A DNA stretch of 64,000 bases from the NCBI GenBank assembly GCA_045864775.1, contig BTVR01000001.1, forward strand, positions 248,001 through 312,000, in the 5' to 3' direction. The notes under the pieces were generated by a model that searched no databases, had not been told where the DNA came from, and was given only the letters and a program-made list of their open reading frames with translations. The translations under genes were made by a program, and so were the position numbers. The stretch comes from Macondimonas sp045864775. GTDB lineage: Bacteria > Pseudomonadota > Gammaproteobacteria > UBA5335. Each line of letters starts with the position of its first letter. Positions within the stretch are counted from its first letter, which is position 1. Below are positions 9,109-17,685 of this stretch, piece by piece.

Positions 9109-9896
9109 TGCAAGCGCGCATGGATGCAAACCGAGTGGTGGTGACGGGCGGTGGCACGGGGATCGGCCGGGCCCTGTGCGAGGAGCTGGCCCGGCGCGGC
9201 TTCCATGTCCTGGCCGTGGGGCGGCGGGCGGAGCCCTTGCGCGCGTTGGCATCCCGATTTCCGGACTGGATCGAGCCGCTGGCGGCCGATGTTGCCAGTC
9301 CCGAGGGATGGGCAGCCGTTATCACAGCGCTCGGGGCTGATGCCAAACTGCTGTTTCTGGTGCACAACGCCGCCACACTCGCGCCCGTCGGTCCCTTGCG
9401 CGAGCTGTGTCCGGAGGCGCTGCGAGCCCATCTGGCCGTCAACCTCGAAGGCCCGCTGTTTCTGACCCAGCTGCTGTTGCCGATGCTCGCCGGTGGACGC
9501 GTTCTGCACGTGTCCTCGGGGGCGGCGCATCATGCCTATGCCGGCTGGGGGCCTTACTGCATGAGCAAGGCCGCGCTGCACATGCTCTATCAGGTCTGGC
9601 GGGAGGAGCTGGCGGGCAGCGCGATTCGCATCGGCAGCGCGCGCCCGGGGGTCGTGGACACCCCGATGCAGGCACTGATCCGCGCGACGCCGCCCGAGCG
9701 TTTCCCGCGCGTCGCGCGTTTCGAGCAGTTGCACCGCGAAGGCCAGTTGCGCCGCCCGGCGGAGGTGGCCCAGTTTCTGGCCTGGCTGCTTCTGGCCACG
9801 GTCGACGCGGCCTTCGAAGCCGCCGAATGGGACATCGGCGCACACGAAGCGCAGTGGCGCGCTTTTGGCAAGAACGACATTCATCAGGGAGGATGA
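9108..9896 (+). CDS. Short-chain dehydrogenase/reductase
   Basis: A 262-residue classical SDR with the Rossmann dinucleotide motif TGGGTGIG near the N-terminus, an NNAA-equivalent (HNAATLAPVGP), the catalytic Ser in VSSGAAHH and the YxxxK pair in YCMSK. The substrate is unknown. The ATG overlaps the stop of the permease gene (TGATG), arguing for coupling; a second ATG four codons later is possible. It is followed after three bases by an alpha/beta hydrolase, so the two may act in one pathway. Confidence 0.88.
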   Translation: MQARMDANRVVVTGGGTGIGRALCEELARRGFHVLAVGRRAEPLRALASRFPDWIEPLAADVASPEGWAAVITALGADAKLLFLVHNAATLAPVGPLRELCPEALRAHLAVNLEGPLFLTQLLLPMLAGGRVLHVSSGAAHHAYAGWGPYCMSKAALHMLYQVWREELAGSAIRIGSARPGVVDTPMQALIRATPPERFPRVARFEQLHREGQLRRPAEVAQFLAWLLLATVDAAFEAAEWDIGAHEAQWRAFGKNDIHQGG

Positions 9897-9899
9897 GCG

Positions 9900-10772
9900 A
9901 TGAGCACGATGCTGGACGATCGGCCCGTGGAGCGGGTCGAGGTGATCGAGACCGACGACGGGTTGCAGCTGCATCTCGGGCGTTGGGGAGAGCCGCGGCG
10001 CGGCAGCGTCATTCTGCTGCACGGCGGCGGGCAGACCCGGCACGCATGGGGCAACAGCGCGGCGCGTCTGGCCGAGGCGGGCTGGGAGGCGTTGGCGCTG
10101 GACATGCGCGGCCATGGGGACTCCGCCTGGTCGCCCAGCGGCGATTATGCCCTGAGCCGTCTGGCCCGCGATGTCGCCGGCATCGCCCAGACCCTGTCGG
10201 CTCGCCCGGTGATCGTGGGTGCCTCCATGGGTGGCATGACGGCGCTCTACGCGCTGGGGCGCATGGACCCCGAACTCGCGCACGCGTTGGTGCTGGTGGA
10301 TGTGGTGCCGCGGATGGAAGGCGCCGGCGTGCGCCGCATCGTGCAGTTCATGCAGGCGCACCCGCAGGGCTTCGCGACGCTGGATGAGGCCGCCGCAGCC
10401 GTGGCCGGCTATCGGGGCGGGACGCGGGAGCGCCCGGTCAACTTCGACGGCCTGCGCAAGAATCTGCGCCAACGCGCCGACGGGCGCTGGTATTGGCATT
10501 GGGACCCGCAGATGCTGCAGCCCCGCAACCCACAGGCCATGGCGGATTACATGGGCCTGTTCGATGCGGCGCGCGCCATCCGCGTCCCGACGTTGCTGGT
10601 GCGTGGCCAGCGCAGCGACGTGGTGAGTGCCAAGGGCGTGGAGGAATTCCTCGAGTTGGTGCCGCACGCCGAGTTCGTCGACGTGGCCGGCGCGGGCCAC
10701 ATGGTGGCCGGGGACGACAACGACGCCTTCAGCGCCGCCATCGTGGATTTTCTGGAGCGGCATCCCCTGTAG
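9900..10772 (+). CDS. Alpha/beta-fold hydrolase
   Basis: A 290-residue alpha/beta hydrolase. Visible features are the oxyanion-hole region ILLHGGGQTRHAW, the strand LALDMRGHGDSAW, the nucleophile elbow VGASMGGM (Ser), a late acid-bearing VRGQRSDVV segment and the catalytic-His candidate GAGHMVAGDDND. The sequence class includes haloperoxidase-like esterases; the substrate is unknown. A decayed copy of the same gene lies at 46630-46875, at the other edge of the nif region. Confidence 0.88.
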   Translation: MSTMLDDRPVERVEVIETDDGLQLHLGRWGEPRRGSVILLHGGGQTRHAWGNSAARLAEAGWEALALDMRGHGDSAWSPSGDYALSRLARDVAGIAQTLSARPVIVGASMGGMTALYALGRMDPELAHALVLVDVVPRMEGAGVRRIVQFMQAHPQGFATLDEAAAAVAGYRGGTRERPVNFDGLRKNLRQRADGRWYWHWDPQMLQPRNPQAMADYMGLFDAARAIRVPTLLVRGQRSDVVSAKGVEEFLELVPHAEFVDVAGAGHMVAGDDNDAFSAAIVDFLERHPL

Positions 10773-10818
10773 ACCAAGGCCTTCGCGCCGGGATAGGTGT
10801 TTAGCGCCGAACCATAAC

Positions 10819-10843
10819 GCCCCGCGCCATCTGGCGGGGCTTT
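10819..10843 (+). terminator. Likely terminator after the hydrolase gene
   Basis: A 7-bp GC-only hairpin (GCCCCGC / GCGGGGC, 8-base loop) is followed by TTTGG, 46 bases after the hydrolase stop. The short T-run makes it a modest candidate, but the position fits the end of the exporter-SDR-hydrolase transcript. Confidence 0.5.
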
Positions 10844-11088
10844 GGTGCCCCGCGCGGTCGGCGCTGATCGATTCGAGCATCTCCGGACTCGCCGCAACCG
10901 AGTCGGCGGTCAACGAGGAAAGTTCATTCACCCCTATTTAATCCATTGTCGGATTTCCCGTTCCACGGTTTGCCTGAACGGGAGGTTGATTGAATGGTGT
11001 GCCGCCCAACGCGCCTCGAATAACCTCAACCGCGACCGCGAACCTCCCATATCCGGTTCGTGCGTCCGTCCGACAAACACCACAACGT
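10844..11088. other. Non-coding stretch upstream of nifE
   Basis: No open frame with coding character is seen here. The composition is less GC-rich than the neighbouring genes. One small inverted repeat (CGAACC/GGTTCG, 11039-11060) is present. The stretch ends at the nifE control region, which starts near 11092. Confidence 0.5.
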
Positions 11089-11091
11089 CTG

Positions 11092-11107
11092 TGTCGCAAA
11101 GCCGCCA
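11092..11107 (+). promoter_or_regulatory. Candidate NifA operator of nifE (one-base variant)
   Basis: TGTCGCAAAGCCGCCA fits TGT-N10-ACA except that ACA reads CCA. It shares TGTCGCA..CC with the perfect site at 37959 and carries the same CCA variant as the site at 26149. It lies about 84 bases upstream of the -24/-12 element, a normal distance for an enhancer. Confidence 0.5.
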
Positions 11108-11188
11108 ATCGTCTTGCCGTTCATCGGGCCGCGCCTCTGAGTCGCCCACATCCGATTGATAAGTAAAACAATAAAATCATCCGCGGCG

Positions 11189-11205
11189 TTGGCCCGCTTT
11201 CTGCT
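11189..11205 (+). promoter_or_regulatory. Sigma-54 promoter of nifE
   Basis: TTGGCCCGCTTTCTGCT has the invariant GG-N10-GC spacing and two mismatches to the consensus TGGCACG-N4-TTGCW. It lies about 70 bases upstream of the nifE start, so it would drive nifE through nifQ. Confidence 0.6.
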
Positions 11206-11272
11206 CAATCGCTCATAGGCCCGCACGGCCGGTGCATCGCATCCGGCCCTGCCTACCCCCGGAGGCCCGCGC

Positions 11273-12721
11273 ATGAGCACCCTGTCCAGCACCGTCCAGA
11301 ACGTCTTCAACGAGCCCGGTTGCGGCAAGAACCAGGGCAAGTCGGACAAGGCGCGCAAGAAGGGCTGCACCAAGCAGCTCCAGCCCGGCGCGGCGGCCGG
11401 CGGCTGTGCCTTCGATGGCGCCAAGATCGCCTTGCAGCCGGTCACGGACGTGGCGCACCTGGTGCACGGGCCGATCGCCTGCGAGGGCAACTCCTGGGAC
11501 AACCGCGGCGCCAAGTCCTCGGGCTCGCTGCTGTACCGCACCGGCTTTACCACCGACATCAACGAGACCGACGTGGTGTTCGGCGGCGAGAAGCGGCTCT
11601 ACAAGGCCATCCGCGAGGTGATCGACAAGTACGATCCGCCGGCGGTGTTTGTCTACCAGACCTGCATTCCGGCACTGACCGGCGACGACATCGACGCGGT
11701 GTGCAAGGCGGCACGCGAGAAGTTCGGCCGGCCGGTGATCCCGATCAACGCACCGGGCTTCGTCGGCAGCAAGAACCTCGGCAACAAGCTGGCCGGCGAG
11801 GCGCTGCTCGAACACGTGATCGGCACCGAAGAACCCGAGTACACCACGCCCTACGACATCAACATCATCGGCGAGTACAACCTCTCCGGCGAGCTGTGGC
11901 AGATCAAGCCGCTGCTGGACGAGCTCGGCATCCGCATCCTGGCCTGCATCTCGGGCGATGCGAAGTACCGCGAGGTCGCCCAGTCGCACCGGGCGCGGGC
12001 GGCGATGATGGTCTGCTCCAAGGCGATGATCAACGTGACGCGCAAGATGGAGGAGCGCTACGGCATCCCCTTCTTCGAGGGCTCGTTCTACGGCATCGGC
12101 GACATGAGCGAGTCGCTGCGCGAGATCGCGCGCCTGCTGATCGAGCGCGGCGCCGACGCCGAGCTGATGGCGCGCACCGAGGCGCTGATCGCCCGCGAGG
12201 AGGCGCGCGCCTGGGCGGCCATCGCGCCCTACAAGGCGGCGCTCGCCGGCAAGCGGGTGCTGCTGGTCACCGGCGGCGTCAAGTCCTGGTCGGTGGTGGC
12301 AGCGCTGCAGGAGTTCGGCATGGAGGTGGTCGGCACCTCGACCAAGAAATCCACCGCCGAGGACAAGCAGCGCATCAAGGAGATCATGGGCGAGGAGGCG
12401 CACATGTTCGACGAGCTGCCGCCGCGCGAGATGTTCAGGATTCTGAAGGGCGCCCAGGCCGACATCATGCTTTCGGGCGGCCGCTCCCAGTTCGTGGCGC
12501 TCAAAGCCAAGATGCCCTGGATGGACGTGAACCAGGAAAAGCACCACGCCTACGCGGGCTACGTGGGCATGGTGGAGATGGTCAAGCAGCTGCATCTGGC
12601 ACTGACCAATCCGATCTGGGCGCAGGTGCGTGAGCCTGCACCCTGGGAAACCAGCACGCTAACGCTGGATTCTCCCGTCGCGGCCGATGAGGCAGCCGCC
12701 GCGCAGGTGGAGGCGGCCTGA
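11273..12721 (+). CDS. nifE: Nitrogenase FeMo-cofactor scaffold subunit NifE
   Basis: A 482-residue NifE, the alpha subunit of the NifEN scaffold on which the NifB product is matured with molybdenum and homocitrate. Landmarks are the N-terminal NEPGCGKNQ, the GCAFDGAKIALQPVTD segment with its cluster-ligand cysteine, HGPIACEGNSWDNRG, FVYQTCIPALTGDD, and the C-terminal LSGGRSQFVALKAKMPWMDVNQEKHHAYAGYVGM. The ATG has GGAGG seven bases upstream. The stop overlaps the nifN start by one base. No nifHDK precedes it; instead a sigma-54 promoter candidate lies directly upstream. Confidence 0.98.
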   Translation: MSTLSSTVQNVFNEPGCGKNQGKSDKARKKGCTKQLQPGAAAGGCAFDGAKIALQPVTDVAHLVHGPIACEGNSWDNRGAKSSGSLLYRTGFTTDINETDVVFGGEKRLYKAIREVIDKYDPPAVFVYQTCIPALTGDDIDAVCKAAREKFGRPVIPINAPGFVGSKNLGNKLAGEALLEHVIGTEEPEYTTPYDINIIGEYNLSGELWQIKPLLDELGIRILACISGDAKYREVAQSHRARAAMMVCSKAMINVTRKMEERYGIPFFEGSFYGIGDMSESLREIARLLIERGADAELMARTEALIAREEARAWAAIAPYKAALAGKRVLLVTGGVKSWSVVAALQEFGMEVVGTSTKKSTAEDKQRIKEIMGEEAHMFDELPPREMFRILKGAQADIMLSGGRSQFVALKAKMPWMDVNQEKHHAYAGYVGMVEMVKQLHLALTNPIWAQVREPAPWETSTLTLDSPVAADEAAAAQVEAA

Positions 12722-14082
12722 TGGCCACGGTGCGCCACTCCAAGAAAGCCTGCGCGGTCAATCCGCTCAAGATGAGCCAGCCGGTCGGCGGCGCGCTGGC
12801 CTTCATGGGGCTCGCGGACACCATGCCGATCCTGCACGGCTCGCAGGGCTGCACGGCGTTCGGCATGGTGCTGTTCGTGCGCCACTTCAAGGAGTCGATT
12901 CCACTCCAGACCACCGCCATGAGCGAGGTCGCCACCGTGCTCGGCGGCTTCGACAACGTCGAGCAGGCGGTGATGAACATCCACAGCAAATCGCGCCCGG
13001 CGATCATCGGCATGTGCTCGACGGGTCTTACGGAGACCAAGGGCGACGATGTCGAGGGTTACCTCAAGCTCACCCGCCAGCGCCACCCGGAGCTTGAAGA
13101 CACCGCGCTGATCTACGTCTCGACGCCGGACTTCAAGGGCGCCTTCCAGGACGGCTGGGCGGCGACCGTGCTGCGCATCCTGCAGGTGCTGGTGGAAAAG
13201 CCGGCCGGGCCGCGCGAGCCGGGCAAGGTCGCGGTGCTGCCGGGCTGTCATCTCACCGTCGCCGACATCGAGGAGCTGCGCGAAATCCTCGAAGCCTTCG
13301 GGCTGGACCCGGTGTTCGTGCCGGATCTGTCCGGCTCGCTGGACGGCCACGTGCCGGAGGATTTCAGCCCCACCACCATCGGCGGCACCCAGCGCGAGGC
13401 GATCGCCGCGCTCGGCACCGCGAGTCTGGTGCTCGCCATCGGCGAGCAGATGCGCACCGCCGCCGATTGGCTCGGCCAGCACATCGATGCGCCGGTGCAA
13501 CTCTTCGACCGGCTGCTGGGCCTCGGCGCCACCGATCGGCTCATGGCCTTTCTCGCCGACCACAGCGGCCGGCCGGTGCCCACCAAGTACCGCCGCCAGC
13601 GCAGCCAGCTGGTGGACGCGATGCTCGACGGCCACTTCTACACCGGCGGCTGCAAGGTCGCGATCGGCGCCGAGCCCGACCTGCTGCACGGCGTGGGGCA
13701 GTTCCTGTCTGAGCTCGGCTGCGAACTCGCCGCCGCCGTCACCACCACCGACTCGCCGCTGCTGGAGCAGCTGCCGATCAAGGAGGTGCTGATCGGCGAT
13801 CTCGAAGACCTGGAAGCGCGCGCCGCCGGCTGCGATCTGCTGATCACCCACGCCCACGGCCGGCAGATGGCGGAGCGGCTCGCGATTCCGTTTTTGCGCA
13901 TGGGCCTGCCGATCTTCGACCGTTTGGGCGCCGCGCATCGCCTCGCGCTCGGCTACCGCGGCAGCCGCGATTTCATCTTCGAGGTGGCCAACGCGCTGAT
14001 CGCCCATGGCCACGATCCGCATCCCGATGACTGGAGAGCAAGCGATGCGCCCGAAGCCGGTGCGGCGGCTGCGGTTGCCTAG
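12721..14082 (+). CDS. nifN: Nitrogenase FeMo-cofactor scaffold subunit NifN
   Basis: A 453-residue NifN, the beta subunit of the NifEN scaffold. It opens with KKACAVNPLKMSQPVGGALAFMG and HGSQGCTAFGMVLFVRHFKE, the conserved NifN/NifK cysteine region. It continues with SEVATVLGGFDNVEQAV, IGMCSTGLTETKGDD and VSTPDFKGAFQDGW. A C-terminal TGGCKVAIGAEPDLLHG and LITHAHGRQMAERLAIP complete the family pattern. Start and stop overlap nifE by one base (TGATG), so equal translation of the two subunits is likely. Confidence 0.97.
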   Translation: MATVRHSKKACAVNPLKMSQPVGGALAFMGLADTMPILHGSQGCTAFGMVLFVRHFKESIPLQTTAMSEVATVLGGFDNVEQAVMNIHSKSRPAIIGMCSTGLTETKGDDVEGYLKLTRQRHPELEDTALIYVSTPDFKGAFQDGWAATVLRILQVLVEKPAGPREPGKVAVLPGCHLTVADIEELREILEAFGLDPVFVPDLSGSLDGHVPEDFSPTTIGGTQREAIAALGTASLVLAIGEQMRTAADWLGQHIDAPVQLFDRLLGLGATDRLMAFLADHSGRPVPTKYRRQRSQLVDAMLDGHFYTGGCKVAIGAEPDLLHGVGQFLSELGCELAAAVTTTDSPLLEQLPIKEVLIGDLEDLEARAAGCDLLITHAHGRQMAERLAIPFLRMGLPIFDRLGAAHRLALGYRGSRDFIFEVANALIAHGHDPHPDDWRASDAPEAGAAAAVA

Positions 14083-14122
14083 AGACGCGAATCACCAGCG
14101 TGCCAGCGCCGAAGGAGGCGTC

Positions 14123-14536
14123 ATGAAAATCGCGTTTTGCACCCAGGATCTGCAGCGGGTCGACGCCCACTTCGGCTGGGCCAAGAACATCGCCATCTAC
14201 GAGGTCAGTCCCACCAGCCACCAGTTCGTCGAGGCGATCCAGTTCGACGGCGACCTGCAGGAAGACGGCAACGAGGACAAGCTGGCGCCCAAGATCGAGG
14301 CCATCAAGGACTGCGCGATCCTGTACGTGGCGGCGATCGGCGGCTCCGGCGCGGCGCGGGTGGTGGCCAACAACATCCATCCGATCAAGGTGAACCAGCC
14401 CGAGTCCATCGCCGAGATCCTGGACAAGCTGAAAGATGTGCTCTCCGGCAATCCGCCGCCCTGGCTGCGCAAGGTGATGCGCAAGGGCCAGGAACAGAAC
14501 TTCGATTTCGACGAGGAGGAACTGGAACATGGCTGA
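14123..14536 (+). CDS. nifX: NifX, FeMo-cofactor precursor carrier
   Basis: A 137-residue NifX, which binds and hands over NifB-cofactor and the intermediate VK-cluster during cofactor assembly. The family pattern is clear: KIAFCTQDLQRVDAHFGWAKNIAIYEV, a LYVAAIGGSGAARVV core, and an acidic tail. AGGAGG lies six bases before the chosen ATG; the frame is open upstream but overlaps nifN. The stop overlaps the next gene by eight bases. Confidence 0.96.
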   Translation: MKIAFCTQDLQRVDAHFGWAKNIAIYEVSPTSHQFVEAIQFDGDLQEDGNEDKLAPKIEAIKDCAILYVAAIGGSGAARVVANNIHPIKVNQPESIAEILDKLKDVLSGNPPPWLRKVMRKGQEQNFDFDEEELEHG

Positions 14537-15008
14537 GACTCAAATTGCGGCGGCGGTGAGCGAACCCGTCGCCATCGACGCACCTTTCGCAGTGGAGCTG
14601 ATCAAGCAGCTGCGCGCACACGATTCCTTCGGTGCCTGGGACAACAAGAGCAATGAGCAGTTGCTCGATCCCTACATCCTGACCAAGGAAAAGCGCGCCA
14701 CCATCCCCATCATCGGCGATCCCGACCCGGAAACCCTGTGGCGGCTGGAGCTGTTCTACAACGCCATCGGGCTCGCCATCGAGCGCGCCACCGGCGTGAT
14801 GGTGGCGCCGATGATGAAGATGTCGCACGAGGGCTTCGGCCGCATGGTGCTCATCGCCGGGCGGTTGATCGCCGTGAACAAGCAATTGCGCGACGTGCAC
14901 CGCTTTGGCTTTGCCAGCATCGAGAAGCTCGCCGAGGAGGGTCAGAAGCTGGTGGACGCCGGGGTGGGCATGATCGAACGCTTCCCGGAAGTCGCGAGGT
15001 ACGGGTGA
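14529..15008 (+). CDS. NifX-associated nitrogen-fixation protein (DUF269)
   Basis: A 159-residue protein of the NifX-associated family (DUF269). This family nearly always follows nifX and is needed for full nitrogenase activity in some diazotrophs, but its biochemical role is unsettled. Typical segments are AHDSFGAWDNKSNEQLLDPY, a region of charged residues around LTKEKRATIPIIGDPDPETLWRLELFYNAIG, and MKMSHEGFGRMVLIAGRLIAVNK. The gene overlaps nifX by eight bases. Its own stop forms TGATG with the following small reading frame. Confidence 0.94.
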   Translation: MAETQIAAAVSEPVAIDAPFAVELIKQLRAHDSFGAWDNKSNEQLLDPYILTKEKRATIPIIGDPDPETLWRLELFYNAIGLAIERATGVMVAPMMKMSHEGFGRMVLIAGRLIAVNKQLRDVHRFGFASIEKLAEEGQKLVDAGVGMIERFPEVARYG

Positions 15009-15205
15009 TGGCACTGCACATCAAACGCGGCGCGCTGAGCGCCGAACAGGCTCGTTGGGTTTGGGCGGCGGCTGCCGGACAGCGCGCCCACGTCGAAGCA
15101 AAGAAACACCGGATGGAAGACAAGCATGGCGACACCAGACGAACTCAAGGCGGAAATCAAACGGCTGTCCTCTCAGGCCACGGCGCTGAAGATGGATCTG
15201 CATGA
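15008..15205 (+). CDS. Possible small overlapping ORF in the nifE operon
   Basis: A 65-codon frame starts at an ATG overlapping the stop of the DUF269 gene (TGATG), the same coupling used elsewhere in this operon. The first 39 codons (MALHIKRGALSAEQARWVW...) fill the gap before the next gene and have moderately high GC at third positions. The rest overlaps the CCE_0567-like gene in another frame and looks less coding-like. I recognise no family. It may encode a short peptide, or simply a leader that carries ribosomes to the next start. Confidence 0.35.
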   Translation: MALHIKRGALSAEQARWVWAAAAGQRAHVEAKKHRMEDKHGDTRRTQGGNQTAVLSGHGAEDGSA

Positions 15206-15320
15206 CCTGGCGGAAGACCTGCCGATCGGCTGGGAGCGCATCCTGGAAGTGGCAGGGAAGACCTATGCCACCTATGAGCAGCTTGCCGCCGCCAAAACCC
15301 GCCTGACGCAGGCGGAATAG
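15126..15320 (+). CDS. CCE_0567-like small nif protein (DUF683)
   Basis: A 64-residue helical protein matching the small CCE_0567/DUF683 family, found between the nifX-associated gene and fdxB in many nif clusters. It shows two helical segments separated by a short turn: MATPDELKAEIKRLSSQAT with DLHDLAEDLP, then GWERILEVAGKTYATYEQLAAAKTRLTQ. The molecular role is unknown. It is followed after 15 bases by fdxB. Confidence 0.85.
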   Translation: MATPDELKAEIKRLSSQATALKMDLHDLAEDLPIGWERILEVAGKTYATYEQLAAAKTRLTQAE

Positions 15321-15335
15321 ACAGGAGAACGCATC

Positions 15336-15653
15336 ATGAGCGGCGTGGTCACCGTTACCCTTCCCGATGGGCGCAGCTGGACGCCGAAGTTCGTCGCTGA
15401 AATCAACGACGCGACCTGCATCGGCTGCGGGCGCTGCCACCGCGTCTGTGGCCGCGACGTGCTGCAGATGGTGGGCGTCACCGAGGACGGCGAACACATC
15501 GCCGTAGGCGCCGTCGGCGACGAAGACGACGATGAGGAATACGAGCGCAAGATCATGACCATCGCCAACCAGATGAACTGCGTCGGTTGCGAGGCCTGCG
15601 CCAAGATCTGCCCCAAGAAGTGCTACACGCACACCCCCATGGAGGCGCCCTGA
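15336..15653 (+). CDS. fdxB: Nif-specific ferredoxin III
   Basis: A 105-residue 2[4Fe-4S] ferredoxin of the FdxB (nif-specific ferredoxin III) type. The first cluster motif is CIGCGRCHRVCGRDV and the second CVGCEACAKICPKKC, separated by an acidic insertion (DEDDDEEYERK) typical of the family. It probably supplies electrons for cofactor biosynthesis or nitrogenase. The stop overlaps the nifQ start (TGATG). Confidence 0.95.
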   Translation: MSGVVTVTLPDGRSWTPKFVAEINDATCIGCGRCHRVCGRDVLQMVGVTEDGEHIAVGAVGDEDDDEEYERKIMTIANQMNCVGCEACAKICPKKCYTHTPMEAP

Positions 15654-16282
15654 TGGCCGCCTTTGCACCGGCCGGCGCGAGTCTGCCGCCCGGCGGGCTG
15701 AACTTCCTGCTGCTGGGATGCGCGCGGGAGCCCGATGCGCCGGAAACCCGCGCCCTGGCCCGGGCCATCGCGCTGACCTGGGGTTGGCCGCTGGGACCCG
15801 CCAGCGGTGTGCTGGGCCTGCCGGAGACGGACAGTCGCGCCCTGTTCGATCAGCACTTCCCGGGTGCGCTGGCCTTGTTGACCGGCGTACACGCCCTCGG
15901 GGCACCGATCGCCAGCGATCCGCGCATCGACGAGTTCGCCGATCTGGCGGACCTGCTCCTGGGCCATCGCAAGGATCAGGGCGCGGGCGGGGCGTGGATC
16001 GCGCGCGCCGTGGCGGGGGGCTGCATGGGGGACAATCACCTCTGGGAGGATCTGGGCCTTGCCAGCCGCGCCAACCTCTCGGCCCTGCTCGGCGCGCATT
16101 TCCCGACGCTGGTGGCGCGGAATACGCATAACCTGCGCTGGAAGCGGTTCTTCTACCGCCAGCTCTGCCAGCGCGCCGAAATCAGCCTGTGCAAGGCGCC
16201 GAGCTGCGGCGTCTGCAGCGATTATGCCGCCTGCTTCGGTGGTGACGATGACCACCCACTCAGCCTGAGCCGTCTCGGTTGA
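15653..16282 (+). CDS. nifQ: NifQ, molybdenum donor for FeMo-cofactor
   Basis: A 209-residue NifQ, an iron-sulfur protein that delivers molybdenum to NifEN. The C-terminal signature C-x4-C-x2-C-x5-C is complete in CKAPSCGVCSDYAACF. An upstream MGDNHLWEDLGLASRANLSALL segment also matches the family. It starts within the stop of fdxB (TGATG) and is the last gene of the nifE operon. Confidence 0.94.
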   Translation: MAAFAPAGASLPPGGLNFLLLGCAREPDAPETRALARAIALTWGWPLGPASGVLGLPETDSRALFDQHFPGALALLTGVHALGAPIASDPRIDEFADLADLLLGHRKDQGAGGAWIARAVAGGCMGDNHLWEDLGLASRANLSALLGAHFPTLVARNTHNLRWKRFFYRQLCQRAEISLCKAPSCGVCSDYAACFGGDDDHPLSLSRLG

Positions 16283-16327
16283 AGGTGCCGCACGGCGTCT
16301 TTTCTCCCGGGCGCCCGTCTCCAAGTC

Positions 16328-16346
16328 GATCGGCGCGTTGCCGATC
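16328..16346. repeat. Perfect hairpin in the nifQ-minE gap
   Basis: GATCGGC and GCCGATC are separated by five bases. There is no T-run on either side, so it is at best a weak bidirectional terminator between the convergent nifQ and minE transcripts. The rest of 16283-16575 shows nothing I can assign. Confidence 0.35.
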
Positions 16347-16575
16347 AAGCTGGCTTGACGTCGACACCTGATCGGTCGCGGCAGCTCCTCCGGCGGACCC
16401 TGGCTGGAGGGGCGAGCGGGATGGGCTTGAGCGGTGTGGCACGGCCGAGCGCTCGGTTCGGCGCTGACTGACCCGGATCATGGGCCTCGGCTGCCCGGAG
16501 GTCAGCGGCGCGGCTCGCGCCCACATCCGCGAGGCGACAGGCGCATCGGTGCCCTGATCTCCCTGCGTCGGCAGC

Positions 16576-16827
16576 TCAGCGATCCGGTAGCACGATGTTC
16601 AGCTCCAGGATGTCGCAATCGCCCTGATGATCGACTTCGACTTTCACCGCATCGTCGCTCACGGTCACATAACGCCGCACGACTTCCAGCAGATCGCGTT
16701 GGAGGTTCATGAAATAATCCGGGCGCTGGCTCTCGCGGCGCTGGTGCGCGACCACGATCTGTAGCCGCTCTTTCGCCACCGACGCGCTGGATCTGCTGGA
16801 TGAGCGGAAGAAACTCAGGATGCCCAT
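16576..16827 (-). CDS. minE: Cell-division topological specificity factor MinE
   Basis: An 83-residue MinE, which drives MinD off the membrane and so produces pole-to-pole oscillation. The membrane-targeting N-terminus MGILSFFR is followed by the anti-MinCD helix region AKERLQIVVAHQRRE and the dimerisation domain ending ILELNIVLPD. The length is normal. It follows minD by three bases in the order minC-minD-minE, as in other gammaproteobacteria. Confidence 0.96.
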   Translation of the reverse strand: MGILSFFRSSSRSSASVAKERLQIVVAHQRRESQRPDYFMNLQRDLLEVVRRYVTVSDDAVKVEVDHQGDCDILELNIVLPDR

Positions 16828-16830
16828 CGT

Positions 16831-17637
16831 TCAGCCTCCGAACAGCCGCCGCAGAAAGCCTTTTTCCTCTTCCACGAAGCGCAGCGGCCGCGTTTCGCCG
16901 AGAAACCGCGCGACCGTGTCGCCGTAGGCCTGACCCGCCTCGCTCTTGTCTTCCAGGATGACCGGCGTTCCGGCGTTGGAACATTGCAGCACGCTCGGCG
17001 ATTCGGGAATGACGCCCAGCAGCGGGATCGAGAGAATGTCCTGCACGTCCTGCAGGCTCAGCATCTCGCCCTTGCTGACGCGTTTGGGCGCATAGCGGGT
17101 AATGATCAGATGCTCGTTCACCTTGCCGTCCTGATGCTCGGCCCGGCGCGTCTTGCTGGCCAAGAGCCCCAGTACGCGGTCCGAATCGCGCACCGATGAG
17201 ACTTCCGGATTGCTGACCACGATGGCGTCGTCGGCGAAGTACATGGCCAGATGTGCACCCTTCTCGATGCCGGCGGGGGAATCGCAGAGGATGTAGTCGA
17301 ACTCGCGCGACAGTTCTTCGAGCACCCGGCCCACGCCCTCTTGGGTCAAAGCATCCTTGTCGCGGGTCTGCGAGGCGGCGAGGATGGAGAGATTCGGCAG
17401 CCGCTTGTCGCGGATCAGCGCCTGGCCCAGGGTGGCCTCGCCATGGATGACGTTGACGAAGTCGTACACCACGCGCCGCTCGCAGCCCATGATGAGGTCG
17501 AGATTGCGCAGGCCGACGTCGAAGTCCACGACGGCGGTCTTGAAGCCCCGCAGGGCCAGACCGGTTCCGAAGGCGGCCGAGGTGGTGGTTTTTCCGACCC
17601 CGCCCTTGCCGGAGGTCACCACGATGATGCGTGCCAA
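16831..17637 (-). CDS. minD: Septum-site-determining ATPase MinD (TTG start)
   Basis: A 268-residue MinD, a membrane-bound ParA-type ATPase that recruits MinC and is released by MinE. The deviant Walker A GKGGVGKTT, the switch region FDVGLRNLDLIMGCERR and the C-terminal membrane-targeting helix GFLRRLFGG are present. The start is inferred as TTG: AGGAG lies eight bases upstream and the protein then begins ARIIVVTSGKGG, like E. coli MinD. A second TTG nine codons earlier would add a tail without family counterpart. Confidence 0.94.
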   Translation of the reverse strand: MARIIVVTSGKGGVGKTTTSAAFGTGLALRGFKTAVVDFDVGLRNLDLIMGCERRVVYDFVNVIHGEATLGQALIRDKRLPNLSILAASQTRDKDALTQEGVGRVLEELSREFDYILCDSPAGIEKGAHLAMYFADDAIVVSNPEVSSVRDSDRVLGLLASKTRRAEHQDGKVNEHLIITRYAPKRVSKGEMLSLQDVQDILSIPLLGVIPESPSVLQCSNAGTPVILEDKSEAGQAYGDTVARFLGETRPLRFVEEEKGFLRRLFGG

Positions 17638-17685
17638 GGCTGATGCTCCTGATCGTTCAGTCAAAATTCAAAAGCGGCACGGCTG

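Noticed and set aside
11039..11060. An inverted repeat (CGAACC/GGTTCG) upstream of nifE, briefly considered as a group II intron or recombination-site remnant
   Set aside because: Only six base pairs, no catalytic domain V pattern and no reverse transcriptase or integrase nearby.
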